A stretch of DNA of 64,000 nt from Kiloniellaceae bacterium (GCA_021776135.1 JAJFGL010000006.1:1-64000); one strand, 5' to 3'. Numbered from the stretch's first letter, positions 51,201-60,810 are shown. Notes: generated by a model not told the origin, from the letters alone. A program made the numbers and translations.

Positions 51201-51740
51201 ATGCCCAACTCTAAATGCATGCGCTCCGCTACAGTTTCAACCTGCGATGGAGACGCTCATAGCCCCAAATCGGCACCGGTAAAGGACAGTAACAGAAAAA
51301 CTGCGGAGCCTTACGGCGAGGAAGCAAGCGTCCAAGGTTTGGACGGCAATATTGCTCATCTGATCCGCCGCGCCCATCAACGCGCCTCGGCGACCTTTAT
51401 GGCGGTCTTGGCGGATAGCAACCTGACCCCGGCCCAATATTTCGCCCTGACAAAACTTCGCGAGAAAGGCGAGGTATCGCAAAACCTGCTGGGCCGCATG
51501 GCGGCCATGGACCCGGCCACGATCCAGGGCGTCGTCCAGCGCCTGGGACGGCACGGTTTGATCAAGCGGGTGCCGGACCTAAAGGATCGCCGGCGCATGC
51601 GTCTGCTCCTCACCGATGAAGGCATTGCCTTGGTGGACGGGCTGCGCGATGGAATCGAAGAGATGTCCGACAAGATACTGGCGCCGCTCGGGCCCGAGGA
51701 ACGATCGAGCCTCCGCGCACTCTTGAAGCGGATTATCTAA
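51201..51740 (+). CDS. MarR-family transcriptional regulator
   Basis: 179 residues. The first 45 are polar and unstructured. The winged helix region has LTPAQYFALTKLREKGEVSQNLLGRMAAMDPATIQGVVQRLGRHGLIKR, and DLKDRRRMRLLLTDEG is the wing. The target is unknown. It follows hutH on the same strand and carries its own upstream dyad. Its TAA stop abuts a 261-bp inserted element. Confidence 0.87.
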   Translation: MPNSKCMRSATVSTCDGDAHSPKSAPVKDSNRKTAEPYGEEASVQGLDGNIAHLIRRAHQRASATFMAVLADSNLTPAQYFALTKLREKGEVSQNLLGRMAAMDPATIQGVVQRLGRHGLIKRVPDLKDRRRMRLLLTDEGIALVDGLRDGIEEMSDKILAPLGPEERSSLRALLKRII

Positions 51741-52000
51741 AGCCCTTTCCGGCCCTACGGACCCATTCGACCGGTATTTCGCGTCTGCTGGCAAGGCGCG
51801 GTCCGCGCCGCGGTCTTCATGACCGCAAGCGGGCCGCAACGACGTCCAGCGGGCGCGAAATACCGGCCTGCGGTGGGCCATATCCGCCCATCGGCGTCGC
51901 TCCGCCGCTTCCCCGATGCCCCGCATCGCGCAGCGCAGCGCAGCTTAGCCGAGTGAACGGATCTGGCCCATCGAATGGGTCCGTAGGGCCGGAAAGGGCT
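51740..52000. mobile_element. MITE-like element with 30-bp perfect terminal inverted repeats
   Basis: Bases 51741-51770 are the exact reverse complement of 51971-52000. Nested pairs follow: CCGGTATTTCGCG (51771-51783) with CGCGAAATACCGG (51854-51866), and an inner GCGGTC/GACCGC hairpin at 51811-51827. No coding sequence fits. CTA flanks both ends (51737-51739 and 52001-52003), consistent with a 3-bp target duplication. Removing the element leaves a CTAG in which the marR and korB stop codons overlap. Confidence 0.75.
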
Positions 52001-53023
52001 CTAGCCCTTAACCGTCCAGGTGCTTCCCGCACGCATGATCTCGCTTAGATCGCCTGTCCGCGCGGGACCGGCGGAGGTTTGCGCTGTCACGGCATGATCG
52101 TAGCTGAGCGCCGGATCGCAATAGAGCACGCCTAACGCGACCGGCATGGCCGGCGGCTGCATGGCCGCCAAGAGGCCGGCCAAGGCGCGGTTGGTCTGGT
52201 CGTGAACCAGAATATCTTCCTCGCCAACGCCATCCCGACCGATGGAAACCGTTTCAAGCGTGAGCTGTCCGGGCACCAGACGCAAGGCTTTATCGCGGTC
52301 TTTTCCGAACACCAGCGGCTGGCCGTGCTCGGCCAAGACCTGCATTTCCGCCGCCACCGAGCGATCGGCGAAAGCATCGTGAACGCCGTCGTTATAGACC
52401 AGGCAATTCTGGAATATCTCAACGAAGGAGGCGCCGCGATGCCCATGGGCCTGCTTGAGGACAGCCAGCAGATGCGCCTGGGCGGTATCGATCGCGCGCG
52501 CCACGAAGCGGGCGCCGGCACCTAAGGCGAAGGCGGTGGCCGACACCGGCGATTCCACCGATCCCGTGGGGCTGGAGGGCGTGCGCGTGCCGGCATGAGA
52601 AGTTGGCGAATACTGGCCCTTGGTGAGGCCGTAAATCTCATTGTTGAACAGGAGGAACTGCACATCCAGGTTGCGCCGCAGCAGGTGCAGAAGGTGATTG
52701 CCGCCGATCGACAAGGCATCCCCGTCGCCCGAGACGACCCAAACGTCGAGATCGGGATTAGCCAGCTTGACGCCGGTCGCGACCGCCGGCGCGCGCCCAT
52801 GTATGGTATGAAACCCATAGGTCGAAATGTAGTAGGGAAACCGGGCCGCACAGCCGATTCCGGAAACGAATACGGTCTGTTCCGGCTTGGCCTCAACATC
52901 GGCGAGGGTCTTGAGAACCGCCTTCAGAATCGCGTAGTCGCCGCACCCGGGGCACCAGCGAATCTCCTGGTCCGAGGCATAATCCTTGGGCGACGGTTTT
53001 ACAGCAGCCATGGCGGCAGTCAT
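52001..53023 (-). CDS. korB: 2-oxoacid:ferredoxin oxidoreductase, beta subunit (2-oxoglutarate type)
   Basis: 340 residues. The thiamine-diphosphate domain has CPGCGDYAILKAV, GIGCAARFPYYISTYGFHTIHGRAPAVATG and WVVSGDGDALSIGGNHLLHLLRRN with the ThDP/Mg motif. NNEIYGLTKGQYSPTS follows. With KorA it oxidatively decarboxylates a 2-oxoacid and reduces ferredoxin. Its ATG follows the korA stop after a single base. Confidence 0.88.
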   Translation of the reverse strand: MTAAMAAVKPSPKDYASDQEIRWCPGCGDYAILKAVLKTLADVEAKPEQTVFVSGIGCAARFPYYISTYGFHTIHGRAPAVATGVKLANPDLDVWVVSGDGDALSIGGNHLLHLLRRNLDVQFLLFNNEIYGLTKGQYSPTSHAGTRTPSSPTGSVESPVSATAFALGAGARFVARAIDTAQAHLLAVLKQAHGHRGASFVEIFQNCLVYNDGVHDAFADRSVAAEMQVLAEHGQPLVFGKDRDKALRLVPGQLTLETVSIGRDGVGEEDILVHDQTNRALAGLLAAMQPPAMPVALGVLYCDPALSYDHAVTAQTSAGPARTGDLSEIMRAGSTWTVKG

Positions 53024-53024
53024 C

Positions 53025-54893
53025 TCAGCTCTCCAATCGGGCCCGGATCGCGGCTTCCAGCTCTGCGATCAGGAAGGGTTTGCCGTTGACCTTGCTCAAA
53101 CTCTCGGCCGGCACCAGGTATTCGCCGCGCAACAAGGTCGCGAGTTGTCCCCGGTTCATTTCCGGCACCAGGATCCGGTCGTAGCGCCTTAACAGGCCGC
53201 CCAGGTTACTCGGCAAGGGCCAGATATGGCGCAGATGTATGTGCGACACCGGCAGGCCGGCGCCGCGAAGCTTGCTGACCGCGCGGTTGATCGGGCCGAA
53301 GGTGGAACCCCAACCGACGACCAGCACCCCACCCTCGCACGGCGTATCCTCGAAGGCCTGTTCGGGAATGTCCTTGGCGACACCGGCGATCTTTTCGGCG
53401 CGCAAGTCCGTCATGCGCTGATGATTGGCGGGGTCGTAAGAAATATTTCCGCTATCCGCGTCCCTCTCCAGCCCGCCGATACGATGCTCCAACCCCGGAG
53501 TGCCGGGCACGGCCCAAGCCCGGGCCAGGGTTTCGGGATCGCGTACGAAGGGGTGAAATCCTTCCGGATCCTCGCGGAACTTCACCGGAAACTTCGGGTA
53601 CGACTCGATCTCCGGCAGAACCCAGGGCTCGGAAGCATTGGCGATATATCCGTCGGAGAGCACAATGACCGGAGTCATGTATTTAATGGCGAGGCGCACC
53701 GCCTCGATGGCGCAGGCGAAGCAATCGGAGGGCGAGCGCGCCGCGATAACCACCAACTCGCTATCGGCGTTGCGCCCGAACACGGCCTGAAAAAGATCCG
53801 ATTGCTCGGTCTTGGTCGGCAAGCCGGTGGAGGGGCCGGCTCTTTGGGTGTTTATCAGGACCAGCGGCAACTCGGTCGCGATCGCCAAACCCAAGGCTTC
53901 GCTCTTCAAGGCGACGCCGGGACCGGAACTTGAGGTAACTCCCAGAGCCCCGGCATAGGACGCGCCGATGGCGCTGCACGCGGCGGCGATCTCGTCCTCG
54001 GCCTGAAAGGTCACGATGCCCCGGTCTTTTTGCGCCGCCAATAAGTGCAGAAGACCGGACGCCGGTGTGATCGGATAGGAACAAAAAACCATTCGTATTT
54101 CGGCCAGCGCGGTCCCCGCGATCAAGCCCCAGGACATGGCTTGGTTTCCGGTCACATTGCGGTAAAGGCCGGGCGCTAGATGCGCGGCCGGGACGCTGTA
54201 GGCGTTCAACTCACCCGACAATTCCGCCGTCTCGCCGAAAGCATGACCCGCGTTCAAGGCCGCGACCGCCCCTTGGGCCAAATCCGGCCGGGCGGCGAAC
54301 TTGCCGCCGAGCCACTCGGTCGTGGAATTCCGGTCCCGGTCGAACATCCAATAGACCAAACCCAAGGCCCACATGTTCTTGCAGCGCAGGGAATCTTTTT
54401 TGCTGAGGCCGCTTTCCTTGAGCGCCTCCAACGTGCGCTGCGACATATCGGCCTCGATCACGCGCCGGTCGCCCAGCGTGCCGTCCGTCAAGGGATTCGA
54501 TTCGTACCCGGCCTTGCGTAAATTCCTATCGGTAAAAGCGCCGGTATCGACGATCAGCAAACCGGTCGGCGTGACATCTAGCAGATTGACCTTCAGGGCC
54601 GCCGGGTTCATGGCCACCAAGACATCGACCCGGTCGCCCGCGGTCATGATCTTGCGGGCGCCGAAATTAATCTGAAACGCGGACACGCCATATGTAGTAC
54701 CGACCGGGGCCCGGATTTCGGCGGGGAAATCGGGGAAGGTCGCCAGGTCGTTCCCAGCCAAGGCCGTCTCGAGCGTGAAGCGCCCACCGGTTAGCTGCAT
54801 GCCATCGCCGGAATCCCCGGCGAAACGGACCACAGCGGATTCCAGCACGCGCCGCTTCTCGCGCCCACCATCGAGCGCCGCCGATCCTTCCAT
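53025..54893 (-). CDS. korA: 2-oxoacid:ferredoxin oxidoreductase, alpha subunit (gamma-alpha fusion)
   Basis: 622 residues. The N-terminal gamma domain (about 15-200) contains VVRFAGDSGDGMQLTGGRF. The alpha domain (about 215-600) includes FCSYPITPASGLLHLLAAQ, FQAEDEIAAACSAIGASYAGA and STGLPTKTEQSDL. The fused gamma-alpha form is typical of 2-oxoglutarate:ferredoxin oxidoreductases of aerobic bacteria. It lies 95 nt after a ferredoxin reductase gene on the same strand. Confidence 0.88.
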   Translation of the reverse strand: MEGSAALDGGREKRRVLESAVVRFAGDSGDGMQLTGGRFTLETALAGNDLATFPDFPAEIRAPVGTTYGVSAFQINFGARKIMTAGDRVDVLVAMNPAALKVNLLDVTPTGLLIVDTGAFTDRNLRKAGYESNPLTDGTLGDRRVIEADMSQRTLEALKESGLSKKDSLRCKNMWALGLVYWMFDRDRNSTTEWLGGKFAARPDLAQGAVAALNAGHAFGETAELSGELNAYSVPAAHLAPGLYRNVTGNQAMSWGLIAGTALAEIRMVFCSYPITPASGLLHLLAAQKDRGIVTFQAEDEIAAACSAIGASYAGALGVTSSSGPGVALKSEALGLAIATELPLVLINTQRAGPSTGLPTKTEQSDLFQAVFGRNADSELVVIAARSPSDCFACAIEAVRLAIKYMTPVIVLSDGYIANASEPWVLPEIESYPKFPVKFREDPEGFHPFVRDPETLARAWAVPGTPGLEHRIGGLERDADSGNISYDPANHQRMTDLRAEKIAGVAKDIPEQAFEDTPCEGGVLVVGWGSTFGPINRAVSKLRGAGLPVSHIHLRHIWPLPSNLGGLLRRYDRILVPEMNRGQLATLLRGEYLVPAESLSKVNGKPFLIAELEAAIRARLES

Positions 54894-54988
54894 GGTGTCT
54901 CATCCTTGTCTTACTGCCGGCTAACCTAATGTATCGGCAAGCCGTTACCCAATTTATAAACCGAATAGAGCATGATCCGTTGAGTTTT

Positions 54989-56290
54989 CTAATCCAGAAT
55001 CGCCAGCATGTCATTAATTCGGATCAATTTTTGGCGAGGCGCGCCCTTCGGCGCGGCGGCGATTTCCGCCGCATCGATACGCCGCCAATCCTGAAAGTCG
55101 ATCCAGCGGATACCCCGCGACCGCAAAAGCTCCTCCAAGGCGCCGCGGCCAGGCCGGCCGCCCGGCCCGGCATCCAGTGCGATCTGGGCCGCCGCCGCAT
55201 CGCCATCGTGCTTGTTGGTGCCGATCACGCCCGTGGGTCCGCGCTTGGCCCAACCGACAACGTAGAGTCCGGCTTCGACCCGCCCGTCCCGGTTGCGTAC
55301 CACGCCGGTTTCCGTATCCATGGGAACCCCCTCGAGCGGCGCCATGCGGTATCCGATCGCCGAAACCACAAGGCCGCAGGAAAGGTCGAAAGTCTCGCCC
55401 GTGCCCTGGGCCCGGCCGTCCCGCAGGCGGGTGCGCTCAAGGCGAAGGCCCTCGACCCGGCCCTCGCCCAAAACCTCGGCCGGTCTGGCGTTAAAGAAAA
55501 AGCGTATGCGTTTGCGCCGTTCCGCTGCCTCACGGCACGCGAAATCGCGGAAGGTTTCAAGATTCTTCTCGGCCAAGCGCTTGGCCCGGCCAGCCGCCAC
55601 GCCGGTCACCGCGTCCGGCATATCCTCGGCATCGGTGCAGGGCAGACAATCCGCCAAACCGCCAAGCTCCCTCAGTTCCTTATTCGTGAATTTGGCCTGC
55701 AGCGGGCCACGGCGGCCGATAACCGCGACTTCTTGGATGGCCGCGCCCTGGATCGCCTTGGCTGCGTGGTCCGGCAGATCGCTGGACGCCATTTCCGACG
55801 GCGTCTTGACCAGAACCCGCGCGACGTCCAACGCCACGTTGCCGTTACCGATGACGCAGACCCGTTTCACGTTCAAATCCGGGGCCAGATCGGCGAAATC
55901 CGGGTGGCCGTTATACCAGCCGACAAAGGAAGCAGCGCCGTAAACCCCCGGCAAATCGCCCCCCGAGACCGCCAATTTCCGGTCCAGCGGCGCCCCGAGC
56001 GCCAGGACAACCGCGTCGTAACGGTCCCGCAACTCAGCCAGGGAAACATCCCGGCCGAGCCGGACGCAGCCAAAATAGGCGACCCTTTCGTGGGCCGCGA
56101 TCTTGGCGAAGGTCCGGGTAACGGCTTTCGTGCGCTGATGATCCGGCGCGACGCCGCCCCGGATCAGGCCGTAAGGGGCCGGTAAGGCTTCGATCATGTC
56201 GATCCGGCAATCCGGACCCGACTTGATCAGCGCCGCGGCGGTATAGAAGCCTCCGGGTCCGGCACCGACGATGGCGATGGAAACGGACAT
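54989..56290 (-). CDS. Ferredoxin-NADP reductase, adrenodoxin-reductase/FprA type
   Basis: 433 residues. The FAD site is VAIVGAGPGGFYTAAAL near the N-terminus, and the NADP site is VCVIGNGNVALDVARVL with the conserved R-rich VIGRRGPLQAKFTNKELREL. The C-terminal VVGWAKRGPTGVIGTNKHDG completes FAD binding. It moves electrons between NADPH and ferredoxin. Its start is 16 nt after the mltG stop, so it is probably co-transcribed with the fab-mltG genes. Confidence 0.9.
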   Translation of the reverse strand: MSVSIAIVGAGPGGFYTAAALIKSGPDCRIDMIEALPAPYGLIRGGVAPDHQRTKAVTRTFAKIAAHERVAYFGCVRLGRDVSLAELRDRYDAVVLALGAPLDRKLAVSGGDLPGVYGAASFVGWYNGHPDFADLAPDLNVKRVCVIGNGNVALDVARVLVKTPSEMASSDLPDHAAKAIQGAAIQEVAVIGRRGPLQAKFTNKELRELGGLADCLPCTDAEDMPDAVTGVAAGRAKRLAEKNLETFRDFACREAAERRKRIRFFFNARPAEVLGEGRVEGLRLERTRLRDGRAQGTGETFDLSCGLVVSAIGYRMAPLEGVPMDTETGVVRNRDGRVEAGLYVVGWAKRGPTGVIGTNKHDGDAAAAQIALDAGPGGRPGRGALEELLRSRGIRWIDFQDWRRIDAAEIAAAPKGAPRQKLIRINDMLAILD

Positions 56291-56306
56291 TCACCTACCT
56301 CTTAGA

Positions 56307-57284
56307 TCACTTTGTTTGGCGTTTCAGTTTGCGCCACTTCGCGACGTTGCCGTTGTGTTCGTCGAGCGTCTTGGCGAAAGCGTGGCCGCCCTTGCCGGAG
56401 GCGACGAAATAAAGAAAGTCGCTCGCGGCCGGATTTAGGGCCGCTTCGATCGCCGCGCGGCCCGGATTGGCGATCGGTCCGGCCGGCAAACCGGCGTTCG
56501 TGTAGGTGTTGTAGTCGCTATCCGCTTGCAAATCCTTGCGCGTCAAGGCGCGGCCCAGGGGCGCCCCCTGGGTCATGCCATAGGTAACGGTCGGGTCCGA
56601 TTGCAGACGCATACCGGCGCGCAGGCGGTTCACGAAAACCGAGGCGACCAAGGGCCGCTCTTCGGCCACTCCGGTTTCCTTCTCGACGATGGACGCCAGG
56701 ATCAGGGCCTCATCGGGGGTTTTCAGGGGGATCCCGGTATCGCGTTTCGCCCACAACTCGGCCAATGTCTCTTGCATCGCCGTCTGCATGCGCGCGACCA
56801 AGTTGGCCCGCGTATCGCCGCGCACGTAGTGGTAAGTCTCGGGCAGCAAAGACCCCTCGGCCGGGATGGTGTCCAAGCTGCCTTTTAACACATCGGCGGC
56901 CTCGATCAGGGCGGCCGCTTCCCCGCTGGTGATCCCTTCGGGCAGGGTCAGGCGGCGCAGCATTGTCTTCCCGCTTAACAGGATATCGACCGCGCCGCGC
57001 ATGGAAACCGTCGCCGGGAATAGATACTCCCCGGCCTTTAAATCGCGCGAGACACGCATCAAGCGAACACCCAGGCGGAAGACCAACGAATCCTCAATCG
57101 CCCCTTCGGCCTCCAGTTTGCGCGCGATATCGCCCATGCTGATGCCCGGCTGAACGTAAATCACGGTGTCGGCTTGCAAGGGGCCGGGACCGTCGAAACG
57201 GTCGACCACCACCAAGGCAAGAACCGCCAAGGCCAGGAAAACCGCAACCGCGAGGCCGGCCAGGATGGAAAGCCGGCGCATCAT
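56307..57284 (-). CDS. mltG: Endolytic murein transglycosylase MltG
   Basis: 325 residues with an N-terminal membrane anchor (about 5-28), a LysM-like segment (about 40-110) and the YceG catalytic domain. LASIVEKETGVAEERPLVASVFVNRLRAGMRLQSDPTVTYG contains the catalytic Glu201 and the QSDPTV signature. It cuts nascent glycan strands at the inner membrane. It is 5 nt downstream of fabF, the common alphaproteobacterial arrangement. Confidence 0.93.
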   Translation of the reverse strand: MMRRLSILAGLAVAVFLALAVLALVVVDRFDGPGPLQADTVIYVQPGISMGDIARKLEAEGAIEDSLVFRLGVRLMRVSRDLKAGEYLFPATVSMRGAVDILLSGKTMLRRLTLPEGITSGEAAALIEAADVLKGSLDTIPAEGSLLPETYHYVRGDTRANLVARMQTAMQETLAELWAKRDTGIPLKTPDEALILASIVEKETGVAEERPLVASVFVNRLRAGMRLQSDPTVTYGMTQGAPLGRALTRKDLQADSDYNTYTNAGLPAGPIANPGRAAIEAALNPAASDFLYFVASGKGGHAFAKTLDEHNGNVAKWRKLKRQTK

Positions 57285-57289
57285 GTCGG

Positions 57290-58555
57290 TCAGCCGTACT
57301 GGGCAAGCACCAAACTAGCGTTCGTGCCGCCGAAGCCAAAGGAATTGGACAAGGCCGCGCGTACCTGGCGCTCCTTGGCCTTGTGCGGGACCAGATCGAG
57401 ACCCTCGCATTCCGGCGCCGGATTATCTAAATTCAGCGTCGGCGGTACTATATTGTCGTTGATGGCCAGTATGGAGAATATCGCCTCCGCCGCACCGGCC
57501 GCGCCCAGCAAGTGGCCGATCGCCGATTTGGTCGAGGACATGCTGAGCCTGGACGCATGCGCGCCGAACAAGCGTTTCACGGCCCCCAGCTCAATCAAGT
57601 CTCCGGCCGGGGTCGAGGTGCCATGGGCGTTGATGTAGTCGATATCCTCGGGGTTCAGCTTGGCGCGCTTCAAGGCCGCCGTCATGGCGCGGTAAGCGCC
57701 GTTTCCATCCGCCGCCGGCGAGGTGATGTGATGGGCATCGCCCGACATCCCATAACCGATGATTTCCGCATAGATCTTCGCGCCGCGGGCCTTGGCGTGC
57801 TCAAGCTCCTCCAACACCACCACGCCCGCGCCCTCCCCCATGACAAAGCCGTCCCGGCCTTGATCCCAAGGGCGCGACGCCTTTTCCGGAGTATCGTTGT
57901 ACTTTGTCGATAAAGCCCGGGATGCCGCGAAACCGGCCATGCCAAGACGGCACACGGCCGCCTCGGAGCCGCCGGCGACCATGACGTCGGCGTCCTCCAA
58001 GGCAATCAGACGCGCCGCGTCGCCGATCGCATGGGCGCCCGTGGAGCACGCCGTGACCACCGAATGATTCGGTCCGCGAAATCCATAACGGATAGAAACC
58101 TGGCCCGAGGCCAGATTGATCAGCGCGGCCGGTATGAAAAACGGGGACAGGCGGCGCGGCCCCCGGTTCGCCACCGTGAGGGAGCCCTCGCAAATAGTCT
58201 GCAAGCCCCCGATCCCGGATCCGATCATGACCCCCGTGCGTTCGCGGTCCTCGTCGGTCTCGGGAACCCAGCCTGAATCCTCGACCGCGTTCTGCGCCGC
58301 CGCCATGGCATAGAGGATAAAGGGGTCGATCTTGCGCCGCTCGGCCGGGGTCACGTAGTCGTCGGCGTTAAAGCCGCCGCCGGCGGTTTCCCCGGGCGGC
58401 AGCTGCCCCGCGATTTTTGAGGGTATGTCGGAAACATCGAAGCTCTGAATCGCGCGCAGCCCGGAACGGCCGGCGGTCAAGGCCTCCCACACCTGGGTCA
58501 CGCCACAGCCCAAAGGCGTCATCAATCCAAGCCCGGTAACGACGATTCGTCTCAT
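57290..58555 (-). CDS. fabF: 3-oxoacyl-[ACP] synthase II
   Basis: 421 residues. The catalytic triad is Cys170 (SVVTACSTGAHAIG), His in NAHGTSTPAGD and His in KSAIGHLLGAAGAAE. GVMIGSGIGGL and the C-terminal SNSFGFGGTNASLVL are canonical. It elongates acyl-ACP in type II fatty-acid synthesis and follows acpP by 51 nt. Confidence 0.95.
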   Translation of the reverse strand: MRRIVVTGLGLMTPLGCGVTQVWEALTAGRSGLRAIQSFDVSDIPSKIAGQLPPGETAGGGFNADDYVTPAERRKIDPFILYAMAAAQNAVEDSGWVPETDEDRERTGVMIGSGIGGLQTICEGSLTVANRGPRRLSPFFIPAALINLASGQVSIRYGFRGPNHSVVTACSTGAHAIGDAARLIALEDADVMVAGGSEAAVCRLGMAGFAASRALSTKYNDTPEKASRPWDQGRDGFVMGEGAGVVVLEELEHAKARGAKIYAEIIGYGMSGDAHHITSPAADGNGAYRAMTAALKRAKLNPEDIDYINAHGTSTPAGDLIELGAVKRLFGAHASRLSMSSTKSAIGHLLGAAGAAEAIFSILAINDNIVPPTLNLDNPAPECEGLDLVPHKAKERQVRAALSNSFGFGGTNASLVLAQYG

Positions 58556-58606
58556 GACCCGCAGCCGCCAGCAATCGTTTCAGAACGTCCCCTAGGGAAC
58601 GCCAAG

Positions 58607-58843
58607 CTAGGCGTGCTGTTGAATGAAATCGACAGCATCCTTGACGGTTACGATCTTTTCCGCCGCATCGTCCGGAATTTCGCATCCGAATTCTTCCTCG
58701 AACGCCATGACCAATTCAACGGTATCGAGGCTATCGGCGCCCAGGTCGTCGATAAAACTGGCGCTTTCCGTGACCTTGGCCTCATCGACCCCCAGGTGCT
58801 CCACGACAATCTTTTTTACGCGATCGGCAGTATCATTACTCAT
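58607..58843 (-). CDS. acpP: Acyl carrier protein
   Basis: 78 residues, acidic, with the phosphopantetheine serine Ser38 in [20 protein letters not shown]. It carries acyl chains as thioesters for the neighbouring Fab enzymes. The length is standard. Confidence 0.96.
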   Translation of the reverse strand: MSNDTADRVKKIVVEHLGVDEAKVTESASFIDDLGADSLDTVELVMAFEEEFGCEIPDDAAEKIVTVKDAVDFIQQHA

Positions 58844-59002
58844 TGACTGTTTCCTCAGATTGGCCAGCGTTTATTGGGTAAAATTAGGGACCTTGGCTTG
58901 CCGTTTCATTCCCCCAAGCGTGCGGAGAGCCGCCTCTTAACACAGTTCATTGGAGTTTGCCAACGCTCGGCGCGGGGTCCGGAACATACCTCCGTCAGCC
59001 CG

Positions 59003-59740
59003 CTATATCATGGCCATTCCACCATTGACATGCAAGGTGTGCCCGGTCACGTAAGCGGCCTCCTGGCTGGCCAGATAAACCACGGCGGCGGCGATTTCCT
59101 CCGGCGCGCCCAGGCGCCCCAGGGGCACGGAGCCGAGAATCTTCTCCTGCTGGGCTTCGGCCAAGGCGCCGGTCATGGCGGTTTCGATAAAGCCGGGCGC
59201 GACGCAGTTGACCGTGATCCCGCGCGAGGCGACCTCTTGCGCCAGGGCCTTCGACAGACCGATCATCCCGGCCTTGGAGGCGGCGTAGTTGGCCTGGCCC
59301 GGATTTCCCGTCACCCCGACGATGGAAGTTATGCCGACGATCCGGCCCCAGCGGCGTTTCATCATGCCGCGCAGGGATGCCCTAGCCAGGCGGAATCCGG
59401 CGCTCAAGTTGACCGCCAAGACCTGATCCCACTCCTCGTCCTTCATCCGCATGGCCAGATTGTCGCGGGTCAGCCCGGCGTTATTGACCAGGATATCGAG
59501 GGCCCCCAGGGCTTCCTCCGCCGCACGCGGCAAGGCCGCCGTGGCCGCTGGATCGCCCAAATCGCAAGGCAGGACGTGGACCCGCTCCCCAAGTTCGCCA
59601 GCCAAGCCATCCAGCGCCTCGCGCCGGGTTCCGGACAAGACGACCGCCGCGCCTTGGGCGTGCAAGGCGCGGGCTATGGCGCCGCCGATACCGCCAGACG
59701 CCCCGGTCACCAGGGCGCCTTTTCCACTCAAATCGAACAT
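59003..59740 (-). CDS. fabG: 3-oxoacyl-[ACP] reductase
   Basis: 245 residues. The NADPH motif is TGASGGIGGAIARAL, the NNAG motif is present, and the catalytic Ser-Tyr-Lys set is in ITSIVGVTGNPGQANYAASKAG. The C-terminus YVTGHTLHVNGGMAMI is diagnostic for FabG. It lies 31 nt downstream of fabD and 159 nt upstream of acpP. Confidence 0.95.
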   Translation of the reverse strand: MFDLSGKGALVTGASGGIGGAIARALHAQGAAVVLSGTRREALDGLAGELGERVHVLPCDLGDPAATAALPRAAEEALGALDILVNNAGLTRDNLAMRMKDEEWDQVLAVNLSAGFRLARASLRGMMKRRWGRIVGITSIVGVTGNPGQANYAASKAGMIGLSKALAQEVASRGITVNCVAPGFIETAMTGALAEAQQEKILGSVPLGRLGAPEEIAAAVVYLASQEAAYVTGHTLHVNGGMAMI

Positions 59741-59771
59741 CTTGCACTCCTTCCCCCAGGATGCGCCGGCC

Positions 59772-60713
59772 CTAAAGCACCTTGATCAAGTCATCGATCT
59801 CGGCCGGCGTGCCCGCTTTGTAGCTGCTGAGGTCGCGGTCTATACGGCGGTTGAGGCCGCTTAATACCTGCCCGACGCCCAGTTCAACCAAGGTATCGAC
59901 CCCGCGATCCTTCATATAGAGAACCGATTCGCGCCAGCGCACCATGGCGGTCACCTGCTGAACCAGGAGCGGGCGGATTTCTTCGGGTTTTTGAACCGCG
60001 GCGGCGGTCACGTTGGATACCAATTCCATATGCGGCGGCAGTATGACGGTTTCGGCCAGGGATTCGGCCATGATATCGGCGGCCGGGGCCATGAGCGCGC
60101 AATGAAAAGGGGCGCTGACCGGCAAGAGGATCGCGCGCCGCGCGCCCTTTTCCTTGGCCAAGACGATGGCCCGCTCCACCGCCGCCGTGGCGCCGCTGAC
60201 CACCACCTGCCCAGGGGCATTGTCGTTGGCCGGCGCGCAGATATCGCCTTGGGCGGCGGCCTCGGCCACCTCCCGGGCGGCCGCGAGATCGAGCCCAAGC
60301 AAAGCCGCCATGGCCCCCTCGCCGACCGGCACCGCCTCCTGCATGGCTTGACCGCGCCGCTTGAGGAGCCGGGCGGCATCGGACAAGGACAGAGCGCCGG
60401 CGGCGGCCAGGGCCGAGTATTCGCCCAGGGAGTGCCCAGCCACGAAGTCGCCCTTTTCCGCGAGCCGCAGCCCGCCTTCCTTTTCCAGCACCCGGACCAC
60501 GGCCAGGCTGACCGCCAGAAGCGCCGGCTGGGCATTCTCAGTCAGGATCAGATCGCTTTCCGGGCCCTCGAACATCAGGCGCGACAGGCGTTGCGACAGG
60601 ACGTCGTCGATTTCCTCGAAAACCTCGCGCGCGGGCCCGAAGGCCTCGGCCAGGGCGGCCCCCATGCCAACCGCCTGGGCGCCCTGGCCCGGAAACACGA
60701 ATGCGCGGCTCAT
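59772..60713 (-). CDS. fabD: Malonyl-CoA:ACP transacylase
   Basis: 313 residues. The N-terminus has FVFPGQGAQAVGMG, the nucleophilic serine is in VAGHSLGEYSALAAAG, and the catalytic His is in SAPFHCALMAPA. It loads malonate on ACP. It is the first gene of the fabD-fabG-acpP-fabF-mltG-fpr run and is divergent from rpsF. Confidence 0.95.
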   Translation of the reverse strand: MSRAFVFPGQGAQAVGMGAALAEAFGPAREVFEEIDDVLSQRLSRLMFEGPESDLILTENAQPALLAVSLAVVRVLEKEGGLRLAEKGDFVAGHSLGEYSALAAAGALSLSDAARLLKRRGQAMQEAVPVGEGAMAALLGLDLAAAREVAEAAAQGDICAPANDNAPGQVVVSGATAAVERAIVLAKEKGARRAILLPVSAPFHCALMAPAADIMAESLAETVILPPHMELVSNVTAAAVQKPEEIRPLLVQQVTAMVRWRESVLYMKDRGVDTLVELGVGQVLSGLNRRIDRDLSSYKAGTPAEIDDLIKVL

Positions 60714-60777
60714 GCCTGGTCTTCCTCATCCTATTTTCGGGACAGAGAAAACCGTCCGCCGTCAAGGTGTCAAGCGC

Positions 60778-60805
60778 TTGCGCGGCTTCGGCTAAAGTGT
60801 ATAGT
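60778..60805 (+). promoter_or_regulatory. Probable sigma-70-type promoter of rpsF
   Basis: TTGCGC at 60778-60783 and TATAGT at 60800-60805 are spaced by 16 bp, upstream of the structured rpsF leader. Confidence 0.5.
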
Positions 60806-60810
60806 CGCGC

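Noticed and set aside
54929..56185. 418-codon plus-strand frame antisense to the ferredoxin reductase
   Set aside because: The minus strand carries clear FAD and NADP motifs. The plus frame has none.
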